Source: Brevundimonas sp. (GTDB lineage Bacteria; Pseudomonadota; Alphaproteobacteria; Caulobacterales; Caulobacteraceae). Taken from it: a DNA stretch of 64,000 nucleotides. Location: positions 1-64,000 of the forward strand of contig NZ_JAUSOE010000078.1 in NCBI RefSeq assembly GCF_030656255.1, given 5' to 3'. The notes under the pieces are model-generated. The model ran no database searches. It was not told the DNA's origin and saw only the letters and a list, made by a program, of their open reading frames with translations. A program made the translations under genes and the position numbers. Below are positions 8,274 to 19,374 of the stretch, one piece after another; within the stretch, counting starts at the first letter, position 1; each line of letters starts with the position of its first letter.

Positions 8274-10826
8274 ATGACAGCTTCCGATCAGATCGGAAGC
8301 CGTATGCCTATAAAAGCCGCAGTGTTTGCCCTCGCCTTCGTCCTGACGGCGGTCTTCGTGCAGGACGTCTCAGCTCAGTCTGCGGCGCAAACGCGCACAC
8401 CCCTGCAACTGGCCGAGGCCGTCGAACGGCGGGCCGGGGCGACGGATTTCAAGGCGCTGGAGGCTTTTGGCCACGAGGCGATGCGCCGCAACGACCGCGA
8501 AGGTCTGCAACGCCTCTATCATGTCGCCTGGATATTCACGAACCAGGGCGAGTTCGACACGGCCGGGATCTGGAACGACCGGCTCATGGAGGCCGCGCGT
8601 CACCAGGGCGACCGTCGCTACATCCAGATTGCGCGGCTGAACGCCCTGGCCCTGCGGTACGACGAGGGGGAGACGGCCGCCGCCGACGAGATGCGCCGGC
8701 TTGCGTCGATGGAGCCCGACTGGTTCGCACGCACGCACGCCATCCGGCTCTGGGCGCTGGCCCTGATGGACCGCGATCAGATCGGGGAGGGGCTGAAGCT
8801 GCTGACCGACGCCGACGCCTTGATCCCAGAGGACGCCCCCTATGCGCAGATTGCGCAGGCGGGCCTGTGGGAGATGACCGGCATCGGCTTGATGAAGCTG
8901 AACGACATTGATGGGGCCACTGCGGCTTTCGGGCGGTTCGAGATCGACTTCGCCAATCCGGACTACCCCCGACCGGACTTCGACGCCGTCTATAATCTGG
9001 CTCGGCTCTCGACCCAATTGGGCGATGTCGAACAGGCGAAGCGCCTGTATCAGGCCCATCATCGGCTGACGCTGCGCGCGGGCCTGCCCAGCCTGGCGGT
9101 CTATGACGCCCGCCTGTGCGCCATGGTGGCCCAGAGCGCCGATGCCCCGCAGGACGTGCTGCAATGCCTGGCGCCCTATGGCGAGAGCCTGGGGGAGGCC
9201 TCTTTCCTGGCGACGCAACTGCTTCCGGCCCGCGCCATCGCCCGCGCCCAGACCGGACAGATCGAGGCCGCCCGGAGCGATCTTGCGAAAATCCGCCGTC
9301 GCATCGCCGCAGACCGTTTCCGAGAGGAAGGGCGGCTGGAAGGGGCGCATGTCGAGGCCGAGATCCTCTTCGCCGAGGGGCGGGCCGCAGAAGCCTACGC
9401 CAAGCTGCGCGCCTACAGCCGTGCGGAGCGGGTGGCCGAAGCCCGCATCTTCAGCGGAGGGATCCGCCAGGTCACCGGCGACATGCAGCACAAGCTGACC
9501 GAACGCCGCGCCCAGCTGGAGACCGCGCGCTCGAACACGAGACTGCAGGGCATGGTGTTGGCCATCGCCGCAATCTTCGTCCTGTCGGCCTTGGGGGCCC
9601 TGTTGTGGATGGGTAGCCAGGCCAAGGACCTGCGCATCGCCCGTCGCCGCGCGGAAGACGCCAGCCGGGCCAAGTCGGAGTTCCTGGCCAATATGAGCCA
9701 CGAGATCCGCACGCCCCTGAACGGGGTCGTGGCCATGGCCGACACCCTGTCGCGCGCCCGGTTGGAGCCGCGTGAACACGAGATGGTGGAAGTGATCCGG
9801 TCCTCGGCCGTGACCCTGGAGCGGCTGCTGTCCGACATTCTTGATACGTCCAAGATCGAGGCGGGCCAGATCGTTCTGGAACGGTCGGTCTTTGATCTGG
9901 GCGACACGGTGCGCGGCGCGGCGGCCCTCTATCGGCCGCGCGCCGATGAAAAGGGCGTCGCCCTGCGGGTCGAGGTCGAGCCGGCGATCGAAGGCGCCGT
10001 CGAAGGCGACGTGGTCCGGGTGCGCCAGGTCCTGTCGAACCTGATCTCCAACGCCTTGAAGTTCACCGAAACGGGAGCCGTCGTCGTCGCCGCCGTCGCG
10101 GTGGACGAAGAGCGGGTCCGGTTCACCGTAAGCGATACCGGCTGCGGCTTTGATGCGGACCAGAAGGGCCGGATCTTCAATCGCTTCCAACAGGCCGACG
10201 GCTCCATTACCCGCCGGTTCGGCGGCACGGGCCTAGGCCTGGCCATTTCGCGTGACCTAGTCGAACTGATGGGCGGCCTGCTGGATTGCGACGGACGGCC
10301 GGGCGAGGGCGCCGACTTCTGGTTCGAAATTCCTCTGACCAGGGTCGGGAGCGTCCAGTCGCCTTCCGCGCCCGCCGGCCCGGGCGAAGGCGACAAGGAC
10401 GAGACGGATGCGCGCGCCTTCCCGGCGCGGATCCTGCTGGCCGACGATCATCCGGCGAACCGCAAGGTCGTCGAGATCCTGCTGACCGACATGCCAACCG
10501 AACTGGTGGTGGTGGAGGACGGGCGGCAGGCCGTGGAGGCCTTCCGAAAGGGCGACTTCGACCTGGTGTTGATGGACATGCAGATGCCGGTGATGGACGG
10601 CCTGACCGCCACCGCCGCCATTCGCGCCCTGGAGGCCGGGGAAAATCGCGCACGCACGCCGATCATAATGCTGACCGCCAACGCCCTGCCGGACCATGTG
10701 GAAGCGGGACGGGTTGCGGGCGCGGACGGCCACCTGTCCAAGCCGATCACCCTGGTCGGCCTGCTCGACGGCGTGGCTGCGGCCCTGGCGGCGGCCGAAC
10801 GACGGGAAAACCCCGTCACTGCTTGA
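8274..10826 (+). CDS. Hybrid sensor histidine kinase (TPR-like sensor, HisKA, HATPase, receiver)
   Basis: SEFLANMSHEIRTPLNGV H-box, FNRFQQADGSITRRFGGTGLGLAI, receiver DLVLMDMQMPVMDG. The start may instead be ATG 8304. Confidence 0.92.
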   Translation: MTASDQIGSRMPIKAAVFALAFVLTAVFVQDVSAQSAAQTRTPLQLAEAVERRAGATDFKALEAFGHEAMRRNDREGLQRLYHVAWIFTNQGEFDTAGIWNDRLMEAARHQGDRRYIQIARLNALALRYDEGETAAADEMRRLASMEPDWFARTHAIRLWALALMDRDQIGEGLKLLTDADALIPEDAPYAQIAQAGLWEMTGIGLMKLNDIDGATAAFGRFEIDFANPDYPRPDFDAVYNLARLSTQLGDVEQAKRLYQAHHRLTLRAGLPSLAVYDARLCAMVAQSADAPQDVLQCLAPYGESLGEASFLATQLLPARAIARAQTGQIEAARSDLAKIRRRIAADRFREEGRLEGAHVEAEILFAEGRAAEAYAKLRAYSRAERVAEARIFSGGIRQVTGDMQHKLTERRAQLETARSNTRLQGMVLAIAAIFVLSALGALLWMGSQAKDLRIARRRAEDASRAKSEFLANMSHEIRTPLNGVVAMADTLSRARLEPREHEMVEVIRSSAVTLERLLSDILDTSKIEAGQIVLERSVFDLGDTVRGAAALYRPRADEKGVALRVEVEPAIEGAVEGDVVRVRQVLSNLISNALKFTETGAVVVAAVAVDEERVRFTVSDTGCGFDADQKGRIFNRFQQADGSITRRFGGTGLGLAISRDLVELMGGLLDCDGRPGEGADFWFEIPLTRVGSVQSPSAPAGPGEGDKDETDARAFPARILLADDHPANRKVVEILLTDMPTELVVVEDGRQAVEAFRKGDFDLVLMDMQMPVMDGLTATAAIRALEAGENRARTPIIMLTANALPDHVEAGRVAGADGHLSKPITLVGLLDGVAAALAAAERRENPVTA

Positions 10827-10858
10827 GGGGCGTCGCTTAAGGAGGCGTCGCTTAGGTG

Positions 10859-12193
10859 TCAGGCGCGGAAGTCGGCGGGTTTCAGGCCGTGGCGCTGCAG
10901 CTTGTCGTACAGGGTCTTTCGCGGAATCCGCATCTCGTCCAGCACGGCGACGATGTCGCCCCTATGGGTCTGAAGCGCGCCGCGCAGCAGCTCGCCTTCG
11001 AACCGATGCAGCCGGTCCGGCAGGCTCAGATCGGCCTCGGCGCCGCCGGCCCCCTCGTCCAGGCCCAGGACGACCCGTTCGGCGAAATGGGCCAGTTCGC
11101 GGATATTGCCGGGCCAGTCCTCTTCCAGCAGTCGACGCCGGACGCCGTCGGTCACGCTCGGCGGCTCGACGCCGTGGCGGTCTGCGGCGCGACGCAGGAA
11201 ATGGGCGAACAGCAGGGGGATGTCCTCGCGCCGCTCACGCAGCGGCGGCACGCGCAGCCGCACCACGTTCAGCCGGTAATAGAGATCTTCGCGGAAATCG
11301 CCGCGCCGCGCCGCCTCGCTGAGGTCGATCTTGGCCGAGGCCAGGATACGCAGGTCCAGCACGCGCGGCTCATTTGCGCCGATCGGGTGGATCTCCCGCT
11401 CCTCCAGCACCCGCAGCATCTTGACCTGGACCGCCAGGGGCATGCTCTCGACCTCGTCCAGAAACAGCGAGCCGTTGTGGGCGCGCTCCACATGCCCCAC
11501 CCGCCGCCGCATCGCCCCGGCGAAGGCACCCAGCTCGTGACCGAACAATTCGCTCTCGATCAGGCCGTCGGGCAGGGCGCCGCAGTTGACGGCGACGAAG
11601 GGCGCCAGCCGGCGCCGGCCCCCGTTGTGCAGGGCGCGCGCGACCGCCTCCTTGCCGACTCCGGTCTCGCCCTCGATCAGCACGTCCATTCGCGCGTCGG
11701 CGATCTGGGCGATGGTGGCCCGCAGCGCCGTTATGGCGCGCGACGATCCGGCCAGCGGCAGTTCGTGCCCGCCTTCTGCGGCCATGGCGATCAGGCGGCG
11801 GTTCTCCAGCACCAGACTGCGCTTCTCCAGCGCCCGGTTCAGACTGTCCTGCAAGCGCTCGAACGGAAAAGGCTTGGCCACGAAATCATAGGCGCCGTCG
11901 TGCATGGCGGCGACGGCGTCGCCGATGTCGCCGTGGCCGGTGATCATGATGACCGGCAGGCTCGGATCCAGCGCCTGCAGCCGCGTCAGCAGCTGGCGGC
12001 CGTCCATGCCGGGCATCCGCAGGTCGGTGACGACCACGCCGGAGAAGTCGGCGTCCAGGGCCTTCAGCGCAGGCTCGGCCGCCGTGAAGGCGCGGACCTC
12101 CAGCCCCTCCAGGGTCAGACGTTCGACCAGGGCCTGGCGAAAGTCGGCGTCGTCCTCGATCAGGGCGACGGTCTGGGGCGAGGAGGGGCGCAT
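10859..12193 (-). CDS. dctD: Sigma-54-dependent response regulator (DctD-type)
   Basis: Receiver [16 protein letters not shown]+ [15 protein letters not shown] and [15 protein letters not shown] (GAFTGA variant); C-terminal Fis HTH; paired with a DctB-like kinase and divergent dctA. Confidence 0.85.
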   Translation of the reverse strand: MRPSSPQTVALIEDDADFRQALVERLTLEGLEVRAFTAAEPALKALDADFSGVVVTDLRMPGMDGRQLLTRLQALDPSLPVIMITGHGDIGDAVAAMHDGAYDFVAKPFPFERLQDSLNRALEKRSLVLENRRLIAMAAEGGHELPLAGSSRAITALRATIAQIADARMDVLIEGETGVGKEAVARALHNGGRRRLAPFVAVNCGALPDGLIESELFGHELGAFAGAMRRRVGHVERAHNGSLFLDEVESMPLAVQVKMLRVLEEREIHPIGANEPRVLDLRILASAKIDLSEAARRGDFREDLYYRLNVVRLRVPPLRERREDIPLLFAHFLRRAADRHGVEPPSVTDGVRRRLLEEDWPGNIRELAHFAERVVLGLDEGAGGAEADLSLPDRLHRFEGELLRGALQTHRGDIVAVLDEMRIPRKTLYDKLQRHGLKPADFRA

Positions 12194-14052
12194 CAGGCGG
12201 CTTTCAAGACGGCGACGAAGGTTGCCCCCCGTTTGGCGGGGACCAGATCCAGCTCGCCCCCGAAACTGGCGACGATGTCGCGGCAGATGACCAGGCCCAG
12301 GCCCAGGCCGTTGGTGCGGGTCGTGACGAAGGGGGTGAACAACTGGCTCGCCACCTCGGGCGCGACTCCGGGGCCATTGTCGGCGAAAATCAGACGCACC
12401 CGCTCGCCCCGCCGCTCCACCGTCAGCGTCAGTCGGGCGTCGTCCTGACCCTCAAGGGCCTCGGCCGCGTTCTTGACCAGATTGACGATGACCTGTTCCA
12501 GCCGGAACTGGTCGGCGTGGACCTTCACCTCGCCGTCGCCGATCCGCTCCAGCGCCACATTGCGTTCCTCCAACCTGCCGCGGGTCAGTTGCAGCGCGCC
12601 CTGAATGGCGTCCTCCAACTGGATCTCGTCGATGGTCGGGGCCGCCTTGCGTGCGAACAGCCGCAGGTCCTGGGTGATGGCGCCGATCCGCCGCGTCAGG
12701 TCGCCGATCCGCCGCAGGGCGTCGCGGGCCATGTCCGTCTGACCGCGTTCCAGCAACAGGACGGCCGTGTCTGCGTGGGTCCAGATGGCTGCGACGGGCT
12801 GGTTGATCTCGTGCGCCACGCTGGCGACGATCTGGCCCAGGGCGGCCAGCTTGCTGGCCTGGACCAGTTCGTCGCGCAACAGCTCCCGCGCGGCCTCGGC
12901 GCGCCGCCGCTCCTCGATCTGGCGGTTCAGAGCCAGATTGGCGTCGTGCAGTTCGCGGGTGCGTTCGTGGATGCGGCGTTCAAGCTCCAGCCGGCCTTCC
13001 TCCTCAGCCCGGGCCTTGGCGCGGGCCAGATGACGTCGGCGAAGCAGCACGGCGACGCCCAGGGCCAGCAGGCTGGTGATCAGCAGGGCCAGTCCGCGCG
13101 CGCCGGCCACGGCCGTCCCGACGGCGCCCCGTTCGGGCGTCAGCAGATGCAGGGTCCAACCCGGCGTGGCCGTGCCGGTCTCGGAATGCATCCAGGTCTG
13201 GGGCCGGCCGTCGCCGACGGCCGTTCGCACCAGTCGGGGCCGGTCGCCGTCCGGCGTCTGGAAGGGCAGGGGCGTCAGGGCCCCGGGGCTCAGGGTCAGG
13301 TCGGTCAGGCTGAGGCGACGTCGGCGTTCATCCATCGGTTCGGTCGCCCGGAACCGCCAGTCCGGGATGCTGGAGACCAGCACGACCCCGCCGGGGTCGG
13401 CCACCCAGGCCGGTTCGCCCGAGCCGCGCCATTCAGCTTCCAGGGCGTCGAACTCGACCTTCAGCACCACGACGCCCAGGGGCGTTCCGTCGGCGGCGTC
13501 CACACGCCGCGACAGATACAGGCCGGGGCGGCCGCTGCGCGTGCCCAGGGCGTAGAATTCGCCTTGGGCGTCGCGCATCGCATTGATGAAATAGGGCCGG
13601 AACTCGTAGCGCGAGCCGACGAAACTGGTGGGGGTTCGCCAGTTGCTGGACGCCAGGGTCAGACCTTCGGCGTCCAGCACATAGATGACGGCGGCGCGGG
13701 TCTGGGTCGCCAGCCGTTCAAGCTTGCGGTCCACCCCGGCGGCGGCCCGCGCGCCGGGCCGCGTCAGCAGGGCGGCCACATCAGGATCGCCGGCCAGAAC
13801 GATCGGGATGGCCCGCTGCTTGTCCAGTTCGCTGCGCAGCACGGCGGCGTGCAGGGCGGCGCCGGCCGTCGCCTGGCGTTCCAGCTCGCCCACGGCGTCG
13901 CGGCGCGCAGCCTCCCCGGCCACGCCCGCCAGGACCGCGCTGGCGATCAGCCAGCCCAGGCCCAGCAGAATCCATGGTCGCAGCTCTATTGTCGAAAGTC
14001 TTTCGATAATTCGGCGAAAGCGCGGGCGGGTCATGGCGGTGTTGTGCGACAT
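12193..14052 (-). CDS. dctB: C4-dicarboxylate sensor histidine kinase (DctB-type)
   Basis: N-terminal TM plus periplasmic sensor; LGQIVASVAHEINQPVAAI H-box; overlaps the dctD start. Confidence 0.85.
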   Translation of the reverse strand: MSHNTAMTRPRFRRIIERLSTIELRPWILLGLGWLIASAVLAGVAGEAARRDAVGELERQATAGAALHAAVLRSELDKQRAIPIVLAGDPDVAALLTRPGARAAAGVDRKLERLATQTRAAVIYVLDAEGLTLASSNWRTPTSFVGSRYEFRPYFINAMRDAQGEFYALGTRSGRPGLYLSRRVDAADGTPLGVVVLKVEFDALEAEWRGSGEPAWVADPGGVVLVSSIPDWRFRATEPMDERRRRLSLTDLTLSPGALTPLPFQTPDGDRPRLVRTAVGDGRPQTWMHSETGTATPGWTLHLLTPERGAVGTAVAGARGLALLITSLLALGVAVLLRRRHLARAKARAEEEGRLELERRIHERTRELHDANLALNRQIEERRRAEAARELLRDELVQASKLAALGQIVASVAHEINQPVAAIWTHADTAVLLLERGQTDMARDALRRIGDLTRRIGAITQDLRLFARKAAPTIDEIQLEDAIQGALQLTRGRLEERNVALERIGDGEVKVHADQFRLEQVIVNLVKNAAEALEGQDDARLTLTVERRGERVRLIFADNGPGVAPEVASQLFTPFVTTRTNGLGLGLVICRDIVASFGGELDLVPAKRGATFVAVLKAA

Positions 14053-14060
14053 TTCGCACT
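14043..14060. promoter_or_regulatory. Putative DctD upstream activator site 1
   Basis: TGTGCG-ACATTT-CGCACT. Confidence 0.5.
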
Positions 14061-14075
14061 AAAGGGCCATCCGTC

Positions 14076-14093
14076 TGTGCGTACAATCGCACA
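14076..14093. promoter_or_regulatory. Putative DctD upstream activator site 2
   Basis: TGTGCG-TACAAT-CGCACA, perfect inverted repeat 33 bp (center to center) from site 1. Confidence 0.55.
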
Positions 14094-14269
14094 TCGGGCG
14101 GCGGGCCTGGGCTGGATGCGACTAGTTCATAAAATCAGCCTTTTAGACTGTTCTTCGAATGAATTTGGACCCGATCCAGGGCTGCTGGACACTGGATGTC
14201 GGAGTCTCGCCGCAGAGCGAGGCCCGCCGAGGAAACCGCGGGATGGTCCCGCAGTGACAGGAGCCTTCC

Positions 14270-15625
14270 GTGATCGCGCTTCCCTCCACCGCAGAGCCGG
14301 CCGTCCGCCGCCCCTTTTATCAGCATCTCTATTTCCAAGTCCTGACCGCCATTGTGGCGGGCGCGATCATCGGCCATTTCTGGCCGGGCTTCGGTGAAAG
14401 TCTGAAACCGCTGGGCGACGCCTTCATCAAGCTGGTGAAGATGATCATCGCCCCGGTCATCTTCCTGACCATCGTCACCGGCATCGCCGGCATGAGCGAC
14501 ATCGGCCGGGTCGGCCGGGTGGCGGCCAAGGCCTTCGCCTATTTCTTCACCTTCTCGACCCTGGCTCTGATCGTCGGCCTGATCATCGCCAACCTGGTCC
14601 AGCCGGGACGCGGCCTGAACATTGACCCCGCGACCCTGGATGTCGGCGCCGTCGCCAAATATTCGGAACAGGCGCACGAGACGACCATCACCGGCTTCCT
14701 GATGGGCATCATCCCGGACACCATGGTTTCGGCCTTCTCCGAGGGCAATATCCTTCAGGTCCTGTTCGTCTCGGTCCTGTTCGGCCTGGCCCTGGCCCTG
14801 GTCGGCGACGTCGGCAAGCCGGTGCTGAGTTTCCTGGAATCGATCAGCCACGCCTTCTTCAAACTGGTCGCCATCCTGATGAAGGCCGCGCCGATCGGGG
14901 CCTTCGGCGCCTTCGCCTTCACCATCGGCAAGTACGGCATCGGCTCGATCGCCAACCTCGCCGCCCTGGTCGCCACCTTCTACATCACCGCCATCATCTT
15001 CGTGGTCGGCATCCTGGGCCTGGTGGCCTGGGCCAACGGCTTCAACATCCTGAAGCTGATCCGTTATCTGAAGGAAGAACTGCTGCTGGTCCTGGGCACC
15101 TCTTCGTCGGAAGCCGCCCTGCCGTCGCTGCTGAACAAGATGGAACGCGCCGGCGCCTCCAAGTCGGTCGTCGGCCTGGTCGTGCCTACCGGCTATTCGT
15201 TCAATCTGGACGGCACCAACATCTATATGACCATGGCGGCCCTGTTCATCGCCCAGGCGCTGAACATCGAGCTGACGCTGCAGCAACAGATCCTGCTGCT
15301 GCTGGTGGCCATGCTGTCGTCGAAGGGCGCGGCCGGCATCACCGGCGCCGGCTTCATCACCCTGGCGGCGACCCTGTCGGTGGTTCCGACTGTTCCAGTG
15401 GCGGGCATGGCCCTGATCCTGGGCATCGACCGCTTCATGAGCGAGTGCCGGGCCCTGACCAACTTCATCGGCAATGCGGTGGCTACCATCGTCGTCGCCC
15501 GATGGGAGGGCGAACTGGACCAGGACGCCTTGCATGCGGCGTTGAACGGCCCGGCCCAACCGATCGCGGCCCAGCCCGATCCGGCGGCCGGCCCCGGTGA
15601 CAAAGAGCTGGTCACCGCCGACTGA
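14270..15625 (+). CDS. dctA: C4-dicarboxylate transporter DctA (DAACS family)
   Basis: [24 protein letters not shown]..., [42 protein letters not shown]. Confidence 0.95.
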   Translation: MIALPSTAEPAVRRPFYQHLYFQVLTAIVAGAIIGHFWPGFGESLKPLGDAFIKLVKMIIAPVIFLTIVTGIAGMSDIGRVGRVAAKAFAYFFTFSTLALIVGLIIANLVQPGRGLNIDPATLDVGAVAKYSEQAHETTITGFLMGIIPDTMVSAFSEGNILQVLFVSVLFGLALALVGDVGKPVLSFLESISHAFFKLVAILMKAAPIGAFGAFAFTIGKYGIGSIANLAALVATFYITAIIFVVGILGLVAWANGFNILKLIRYLKEELLLVLGTSSSEAALPSLLNKMERAGASKSVVGLVVPTGYSFNLDGTNIYMTMAALFIAQALNIELTLQQQILLLLVAMLSSKGAAGITGAGFITLAATLSVVPTVPVAGMALILGIDRFMSECRALTNFIGNAVATIVVARWEGELDQDALHAALNGPAQPIAAQPDPAAGPGDKELVTAD

Positions 15626-15639
15626 TTTCCTCCCCGGAA

Positions 15640-15672
15640 AACAGGCGCCGTCGCGAAAGCGCGGCGCCTGTT
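15640..15672 (+). terminator. Putative terminator downstream of dctA
   Basis: AACAGGCGCCG/CGGCGCCTGTT 11-bp perfect stem. Confidence 0.6.
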
Positions 15673-15763
15673 CTGCATCCGGCGTCGTCTCAACCGATGA
15701 TACGCATTTCTGCTTATTGCCGCTTGGGCCTTCCTTAACAATCGCACCCTAAGAGTGTTATCC

Positions 15764-17158
15764 ATGATCATCCACCGCTCCCTCGCGGCGGGTGTCGGCC
15801 TCGCCGCGCTCGCCACCTCCGCCTTCGCCCAGTCGTCGACGCCGACGGCGGAAGAAATCTCCGCCCTGCGCGCCCAGGTGCAGGCCCTGTCCGCGCGCCT
15901 CGAACAGCTTGAGGCCCAATCGCAGGTCCAGGCTCAGGCTCAGGCGACCGCCGCCGCAGGAACGCCGGCTCCGGTGACGGCCGCCGCGCCGCGCCCGGTC
16001 GTCCAGGCCGCCAGCGCGCCCTCCAGCGTCGACTGGTCGAGCGGGCTTCCCGAACTGCGCAGCCCCGACGGCGCCTTCACCTTCAAGCCGCGCATCCGCG
16101 TCACGGCCGACCTGTCCAACACCTTCGGGTCGGACTTCGACGGCCGCAACCTGACCACCACCGAACTGCGCGGTCTGCGCCTGGGCGCCCAGGGCAAGAC
16201 CCCCGGCGGCTTCACCTACTGGATCGAAGGCGACATCGCCGACAACGCGGTCAGCGTCGCCAACGCCTTCATGGCCTATAATCGCAAGCTGGGCGGTCGT
16301 GACCTGGAAATCTCCGCCGGCCAGCGCCTGAACGACCGTGGCGTCGAAGGCGGCACGGCCGAAGACGTCACTCCCTTCCTGGAACGCAGCCTGATGGTCT
16401 CGACCATCGGCCCCGAGCGCGGCGCCTACGGCGTCGGCCTGTCGTCCAAACTGACCGGCAGCGTCTGGCACGCCTCGCTGTCGGTGACCGGCGACGCCAT
16501 CAGCACCGGCACGGCCAATGACAGCGTCACCCTGATGGGCCGCACCCACTGGTCGCCGTTCAAGACCGACGCCGGCTTCCTGCATCTCGGCGGCTGGGGC
16601 TTCGTCGAGGATCTGACGCCGAATGCGTCGATCGCGTCGCGCAGCCTGGTCGTCTCGTCGCGCGGCAATGATAATCTGCGCCTCTCGGGCGGAACCTACG
16701 CCGATCCCAAGGGCAGCAAGGGTCTGGGGCTGGAACTGGGCGGCGTGCATCGTTCGGGCTGGCTGATGGCCGAAGGCGGCAAGCGCGTCGTCGAGACCGC
16801 CGCGCGCGACTTCGATCAGGACGCCTACAGCATCTCCGCCGGCTTCTTCATCACCGGTGAAAAGCCGCCGCTTTCGGCCCGCACCGGCACCTGGGGACGT
16901 CCCAAGGTGCTGAACCCGCTGGGAACCGACGGCTATGGCGCGGTCGAGATCGTCGGCCGTTACGACACCGCCGACTACAGCGACAACCCGACCGGCGGCG
17001 AAGGCGACACCTGGTTGCTGGGCGTCAACTGGTACCCCACGAACAACACCCGCGTCTCCGCCCACTGGAGCGCCTGGTCGGTCGATAACCGCACCGGGAC
17101 CTTCATCGGCGACGACAGCGGCAACACCGCCACTGTCCGCGTCCAAACCGCCTTCTAG
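15764..17158 (+). CDS. Porin (OprO/OprP-like phosphate-selective porin family)
   Basis: Signal peptide, coiled-coil EEISALRAQVQALSARLEQLEAQ, beta-barrel with C-terminal Phe. Start ATG 15764 chosen over 15755. Confidence 0.85.
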   Translation: MIIHRSLAAGVGLAALATSAFAQSSTPTAEEISALRAQVQALSARLEQLEAQSQVQAQAQATAAAGTPAPVTAAAPRPVVQAASAPSSVDWSSGLPELRSPDGAFTFKPRIRVTADLSNTFGSDFDGRNLTTTELRGLRLGAQGKTPGGFTYWIEGDIADNAVSVANAFMAYNRKLGGRDLEISAGQRLNDRGVEGGTAEDVTPFLERSLMVSTIGPERGAYGVGLSSKLTGSVWHASLSVTGDAISTGTANDSVTLMGRTHWSPFKTDAGFLHLGGWGFVEDLTPNASIASRSLVVSSRGNDNLRLSGGTYADPKGSKGLGLELGGVHRSGWLMAEGGKRVVETAARDFDQDAYSISAGFFITGEKPPLSARTGTWGRPKVLNPLGTDGYGAVEIVGRYDTADYSDNPTGGEGDTWLLGVNWYPTNNTRVSAHWSAWSVDNRTGTFIGDDSGNTATVRVQTAF

Positions 17159-17168
17159 ACTACACCTT

Positions 17169-17194
17169 GCCCGGAACGGTCCGCCGTTCCGGGC
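17169..17194 (+). terminator. Putative terminator downstream of porin
   Basis: GCCCGGAACG-gtccgc-CGTTCCGGGC perfect 10-bp stem. Confidence 0.55.
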
Positions 17195-17223
17195 TTCCGC
17201 CCTAAAGCCGCCGAGATGATCGC

Positions 17224-19152
17224 ATGAACCCGAAGAACATCCCGATGCAGCGGAAACTGGCGATCGCCTTCGCCCTTCTGCTGACCGTCGCGGCCGCCAT
17301 GATCGGGGCGGTCTTCTTCCAATTGTCGGCGATGAAGACGGCGGCTGAACTGAACGCCGAGAGCAAGTCGATCATCGACCACACCCATGTGGCCGAGAAG
17401 GGCTTCATTCGCCTGAACTCGCAGATGCGCGGCGTGCTGCTGACCGGGAACGCCGACTATCTTGAGGTTTACCGCAAGGGCTGGGAACAGTTCGAAGCCT
17501 CGGTCGCCGCTCTTGGCGCCGCCAATCTGACCCCGGAAGAGAAGACCCTGGTTGAGAAGGCCCAGGCCGACGCCGCCGCCTGGCGCACCGAGTTCGGCAC
17601 GCCGCTGACAGAAGCGGCGCTGGACCCCGCCCGTATCGAGGCCGCGCGCCGCGTCGTGATCGATTCCGGCGACCGGGTGCGCGTCACCCACATCACCAAA
17701 GCCATCACCGACCTTCGCGATATGGAAGTCGAGCGGATGAACGTGCGTGACGCCGAACAGGCGTCGGCGATCACCGCCTCCTTCATCGCCCTGGCGGTCG
17801 GGGGTCTGATCCTGGTCGCCGCCGCCGTCTTCCTGGGCGTGCAACTTTCCATCCTGATGGTCGCGCCCGTCCGTCGCATGACCGGCGCCATGTCGGTCAT
17901 GGCCAACGGCAAGCTGGACGTCGCCATCCCCGACACCGACCGCAAGGACGAGGTCGGCGCCATGGCCCAGGCCATGCAGATCTTCCGCGACAACAGTCTG
18001 CGCGCCAAGGCGCTGGAGCTCGAAACAGAAGCGATGCGCGACGAGTCGGAAGTCGAGCGCCGTCGCCGCGAAGCCGCCGCCGCGAAGGAAGCGGCCGAGA
18101 ATGCGGTCGTGATCGAAAGCCTGGGCAAGGGCCTGTCCGCCCTGGCGGACGGCGATCTGGTCTATCGCATCGACGCCCCCTTCCCGGAACGCAGCGAAGT
18201 CCTGAAAACCGATTTCAACCGCTCGATCTCCCGTCTGGAAGAGACGGTGACCGGCGTGCTCGGCTCGGTTCGCGGCATCGACTCCGGCGCCGGCGAGATC
18301 AGCCAGGCCTCCGACGACCTGTCGCGCCGCACCGAACAACAGGCCGCCAGCCTGGAAGAAACCGCTGCGGCCCTGGATGAAATCACGGTCACGGTCCGCA
18401 AGACCGCCGAGGGCGCCACCCAGGCCGCCACGGTCACCAGCGGCGCCCGCCAGAGCGCCGAGGCCTCGGGCGCCGTCGTGATGAACGCCGTCGAGGCCAT
18501 GCAGAAGATCGAGGGCGGTTCGCGCCAGATCAGCCAGATCGTGGGCGTCATCGACGAAATCGCCTTCCAGACCAACCTGCTGGCTTTGAACGCAGGCGTC
18601 GAGGCGGCGCGGGCCGGCGAGAGCGGACGCGGCTTCGCTGTCGTGGCCTCGGAAGTGCGGGCCCTGGCCCAGCGCTCGGCCGAGGCCGCCAAGGAGATCA
18701 AGGCCCTGATCAACAGCTCGGGCGCTGAAGTCGAGAACGGCGTGCGCCTGGTCAGCGAGGCCGGTTCGGCCCTGCAGGCCATCGCGTCCCAGGTCAATGA
18801 CATCAGCAATCTGGTGGTCGAGATCGCCGCCTCCGCCAAGGAACAGGCGACCGGCCTTCACGAGATCAATATCGCCGTCAATCAGATGGACCAGGTGACG
18901 CAGCAGAACGCCGCAATGGTCGAACAGGCGACGGCGGCCAGCAACGCCCTGCGTCAGGAGACCGCCGAACTGTCGGCCCAGGTGTCCTTCTTCCAGGTCT
19001 CGGGCGGAAAACCGGCCTCCGCCGCGCCGGCGACCCCGTCGGCGCGCTCTACGCCTCGCCCGGCCCCGCGCGCGGAACAGCGCGTGGTCAAGGTCGCCAA
19101 CGGACCCGACATGGCGGTCGGTTCGAACGCCGACGGCTGGGAAGAATTCTGA
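17224..19152 (+). CDS. Methyl-accepting chemotaxis protein
   Basis: TM, HAMP region, signaling hairpin [49 protein letters not shown]. Confidence 0.95.
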   Translation: MNPKNIPMQRKLAIAFALLLTVAAAMIGAVFFQLSAMKTAAELNAESKSIIDHTHVAEKGFIRLNSQMRGVLLTGNADYLEVYRKGWEQFEASVAALGAANLTPEEKTLVEKAQADAAAWRTEFGTPLTEAALDPARIEAARRVVIDSGDRVRVTHITKAITDLRDMEVERMNVRDAEQASAITASFIALAVGGLILVAAAVFLGVQLSILMVAPVRRMTGAMSVMANGKLDVAIPDTDRKDEVGAMAQAMQIFRDNSLRAKALELETEAMRDESEVERRRREAAAAKEAAENAVVIESLGKGLSALADGDLVYRIDAPFPERSEVLKTDFNRSISRLEETVTGVLGSVRGIDSGAGEISQASDDLSRRTEQQAASLEETAAALDEITVTVRKTAEGATQAATVTSGARQSAEASGAVVMNAVEAMQKIEGGSRQISQIVGVIDEIAFQTNLLALNAGVEAARAGESGRGFAVVASEVRALAQRSAEAAKEIKALINSSGAEVENGVRLVSEAGSALQAIASQVNDISNLVVEIAASAKEQATGLHEINIAVNQMDQVTQQNAAMVEQATAASNALRQETAELSAQVSFFQVSGGKPASAAPATPSARSTPRPAPRAEQRVVKVANGPDMAVGSNADGWEEF

Positions 19153-19374
19153 TCAGACCCGGGGCGGGACAAAGGTTCCGCCTCGTCCCCGTCATGGGGC
19201 GCATTCAGACCGGCCAAACTCTATTGAACGCGGCATCGATCCGTTTCCGTCGCACAAGTTCCGGCTGTGTGGAGTGCATGCAACGCTTTCCAAAACGTCA
19301 TGAATTCCGCCGCTTTCCAGCCATGTTTGTCACGCCCAAAGGGGCTGAAATCTTCACTCTGGAACACGGTTTTC

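Noticed and set aside
8370-10190. 606-aa minus-strand ORF
   Set aside because: Shadow of the hybrid histidine kinase gene, which has clear HisKA/HATPase/receiver motifs.
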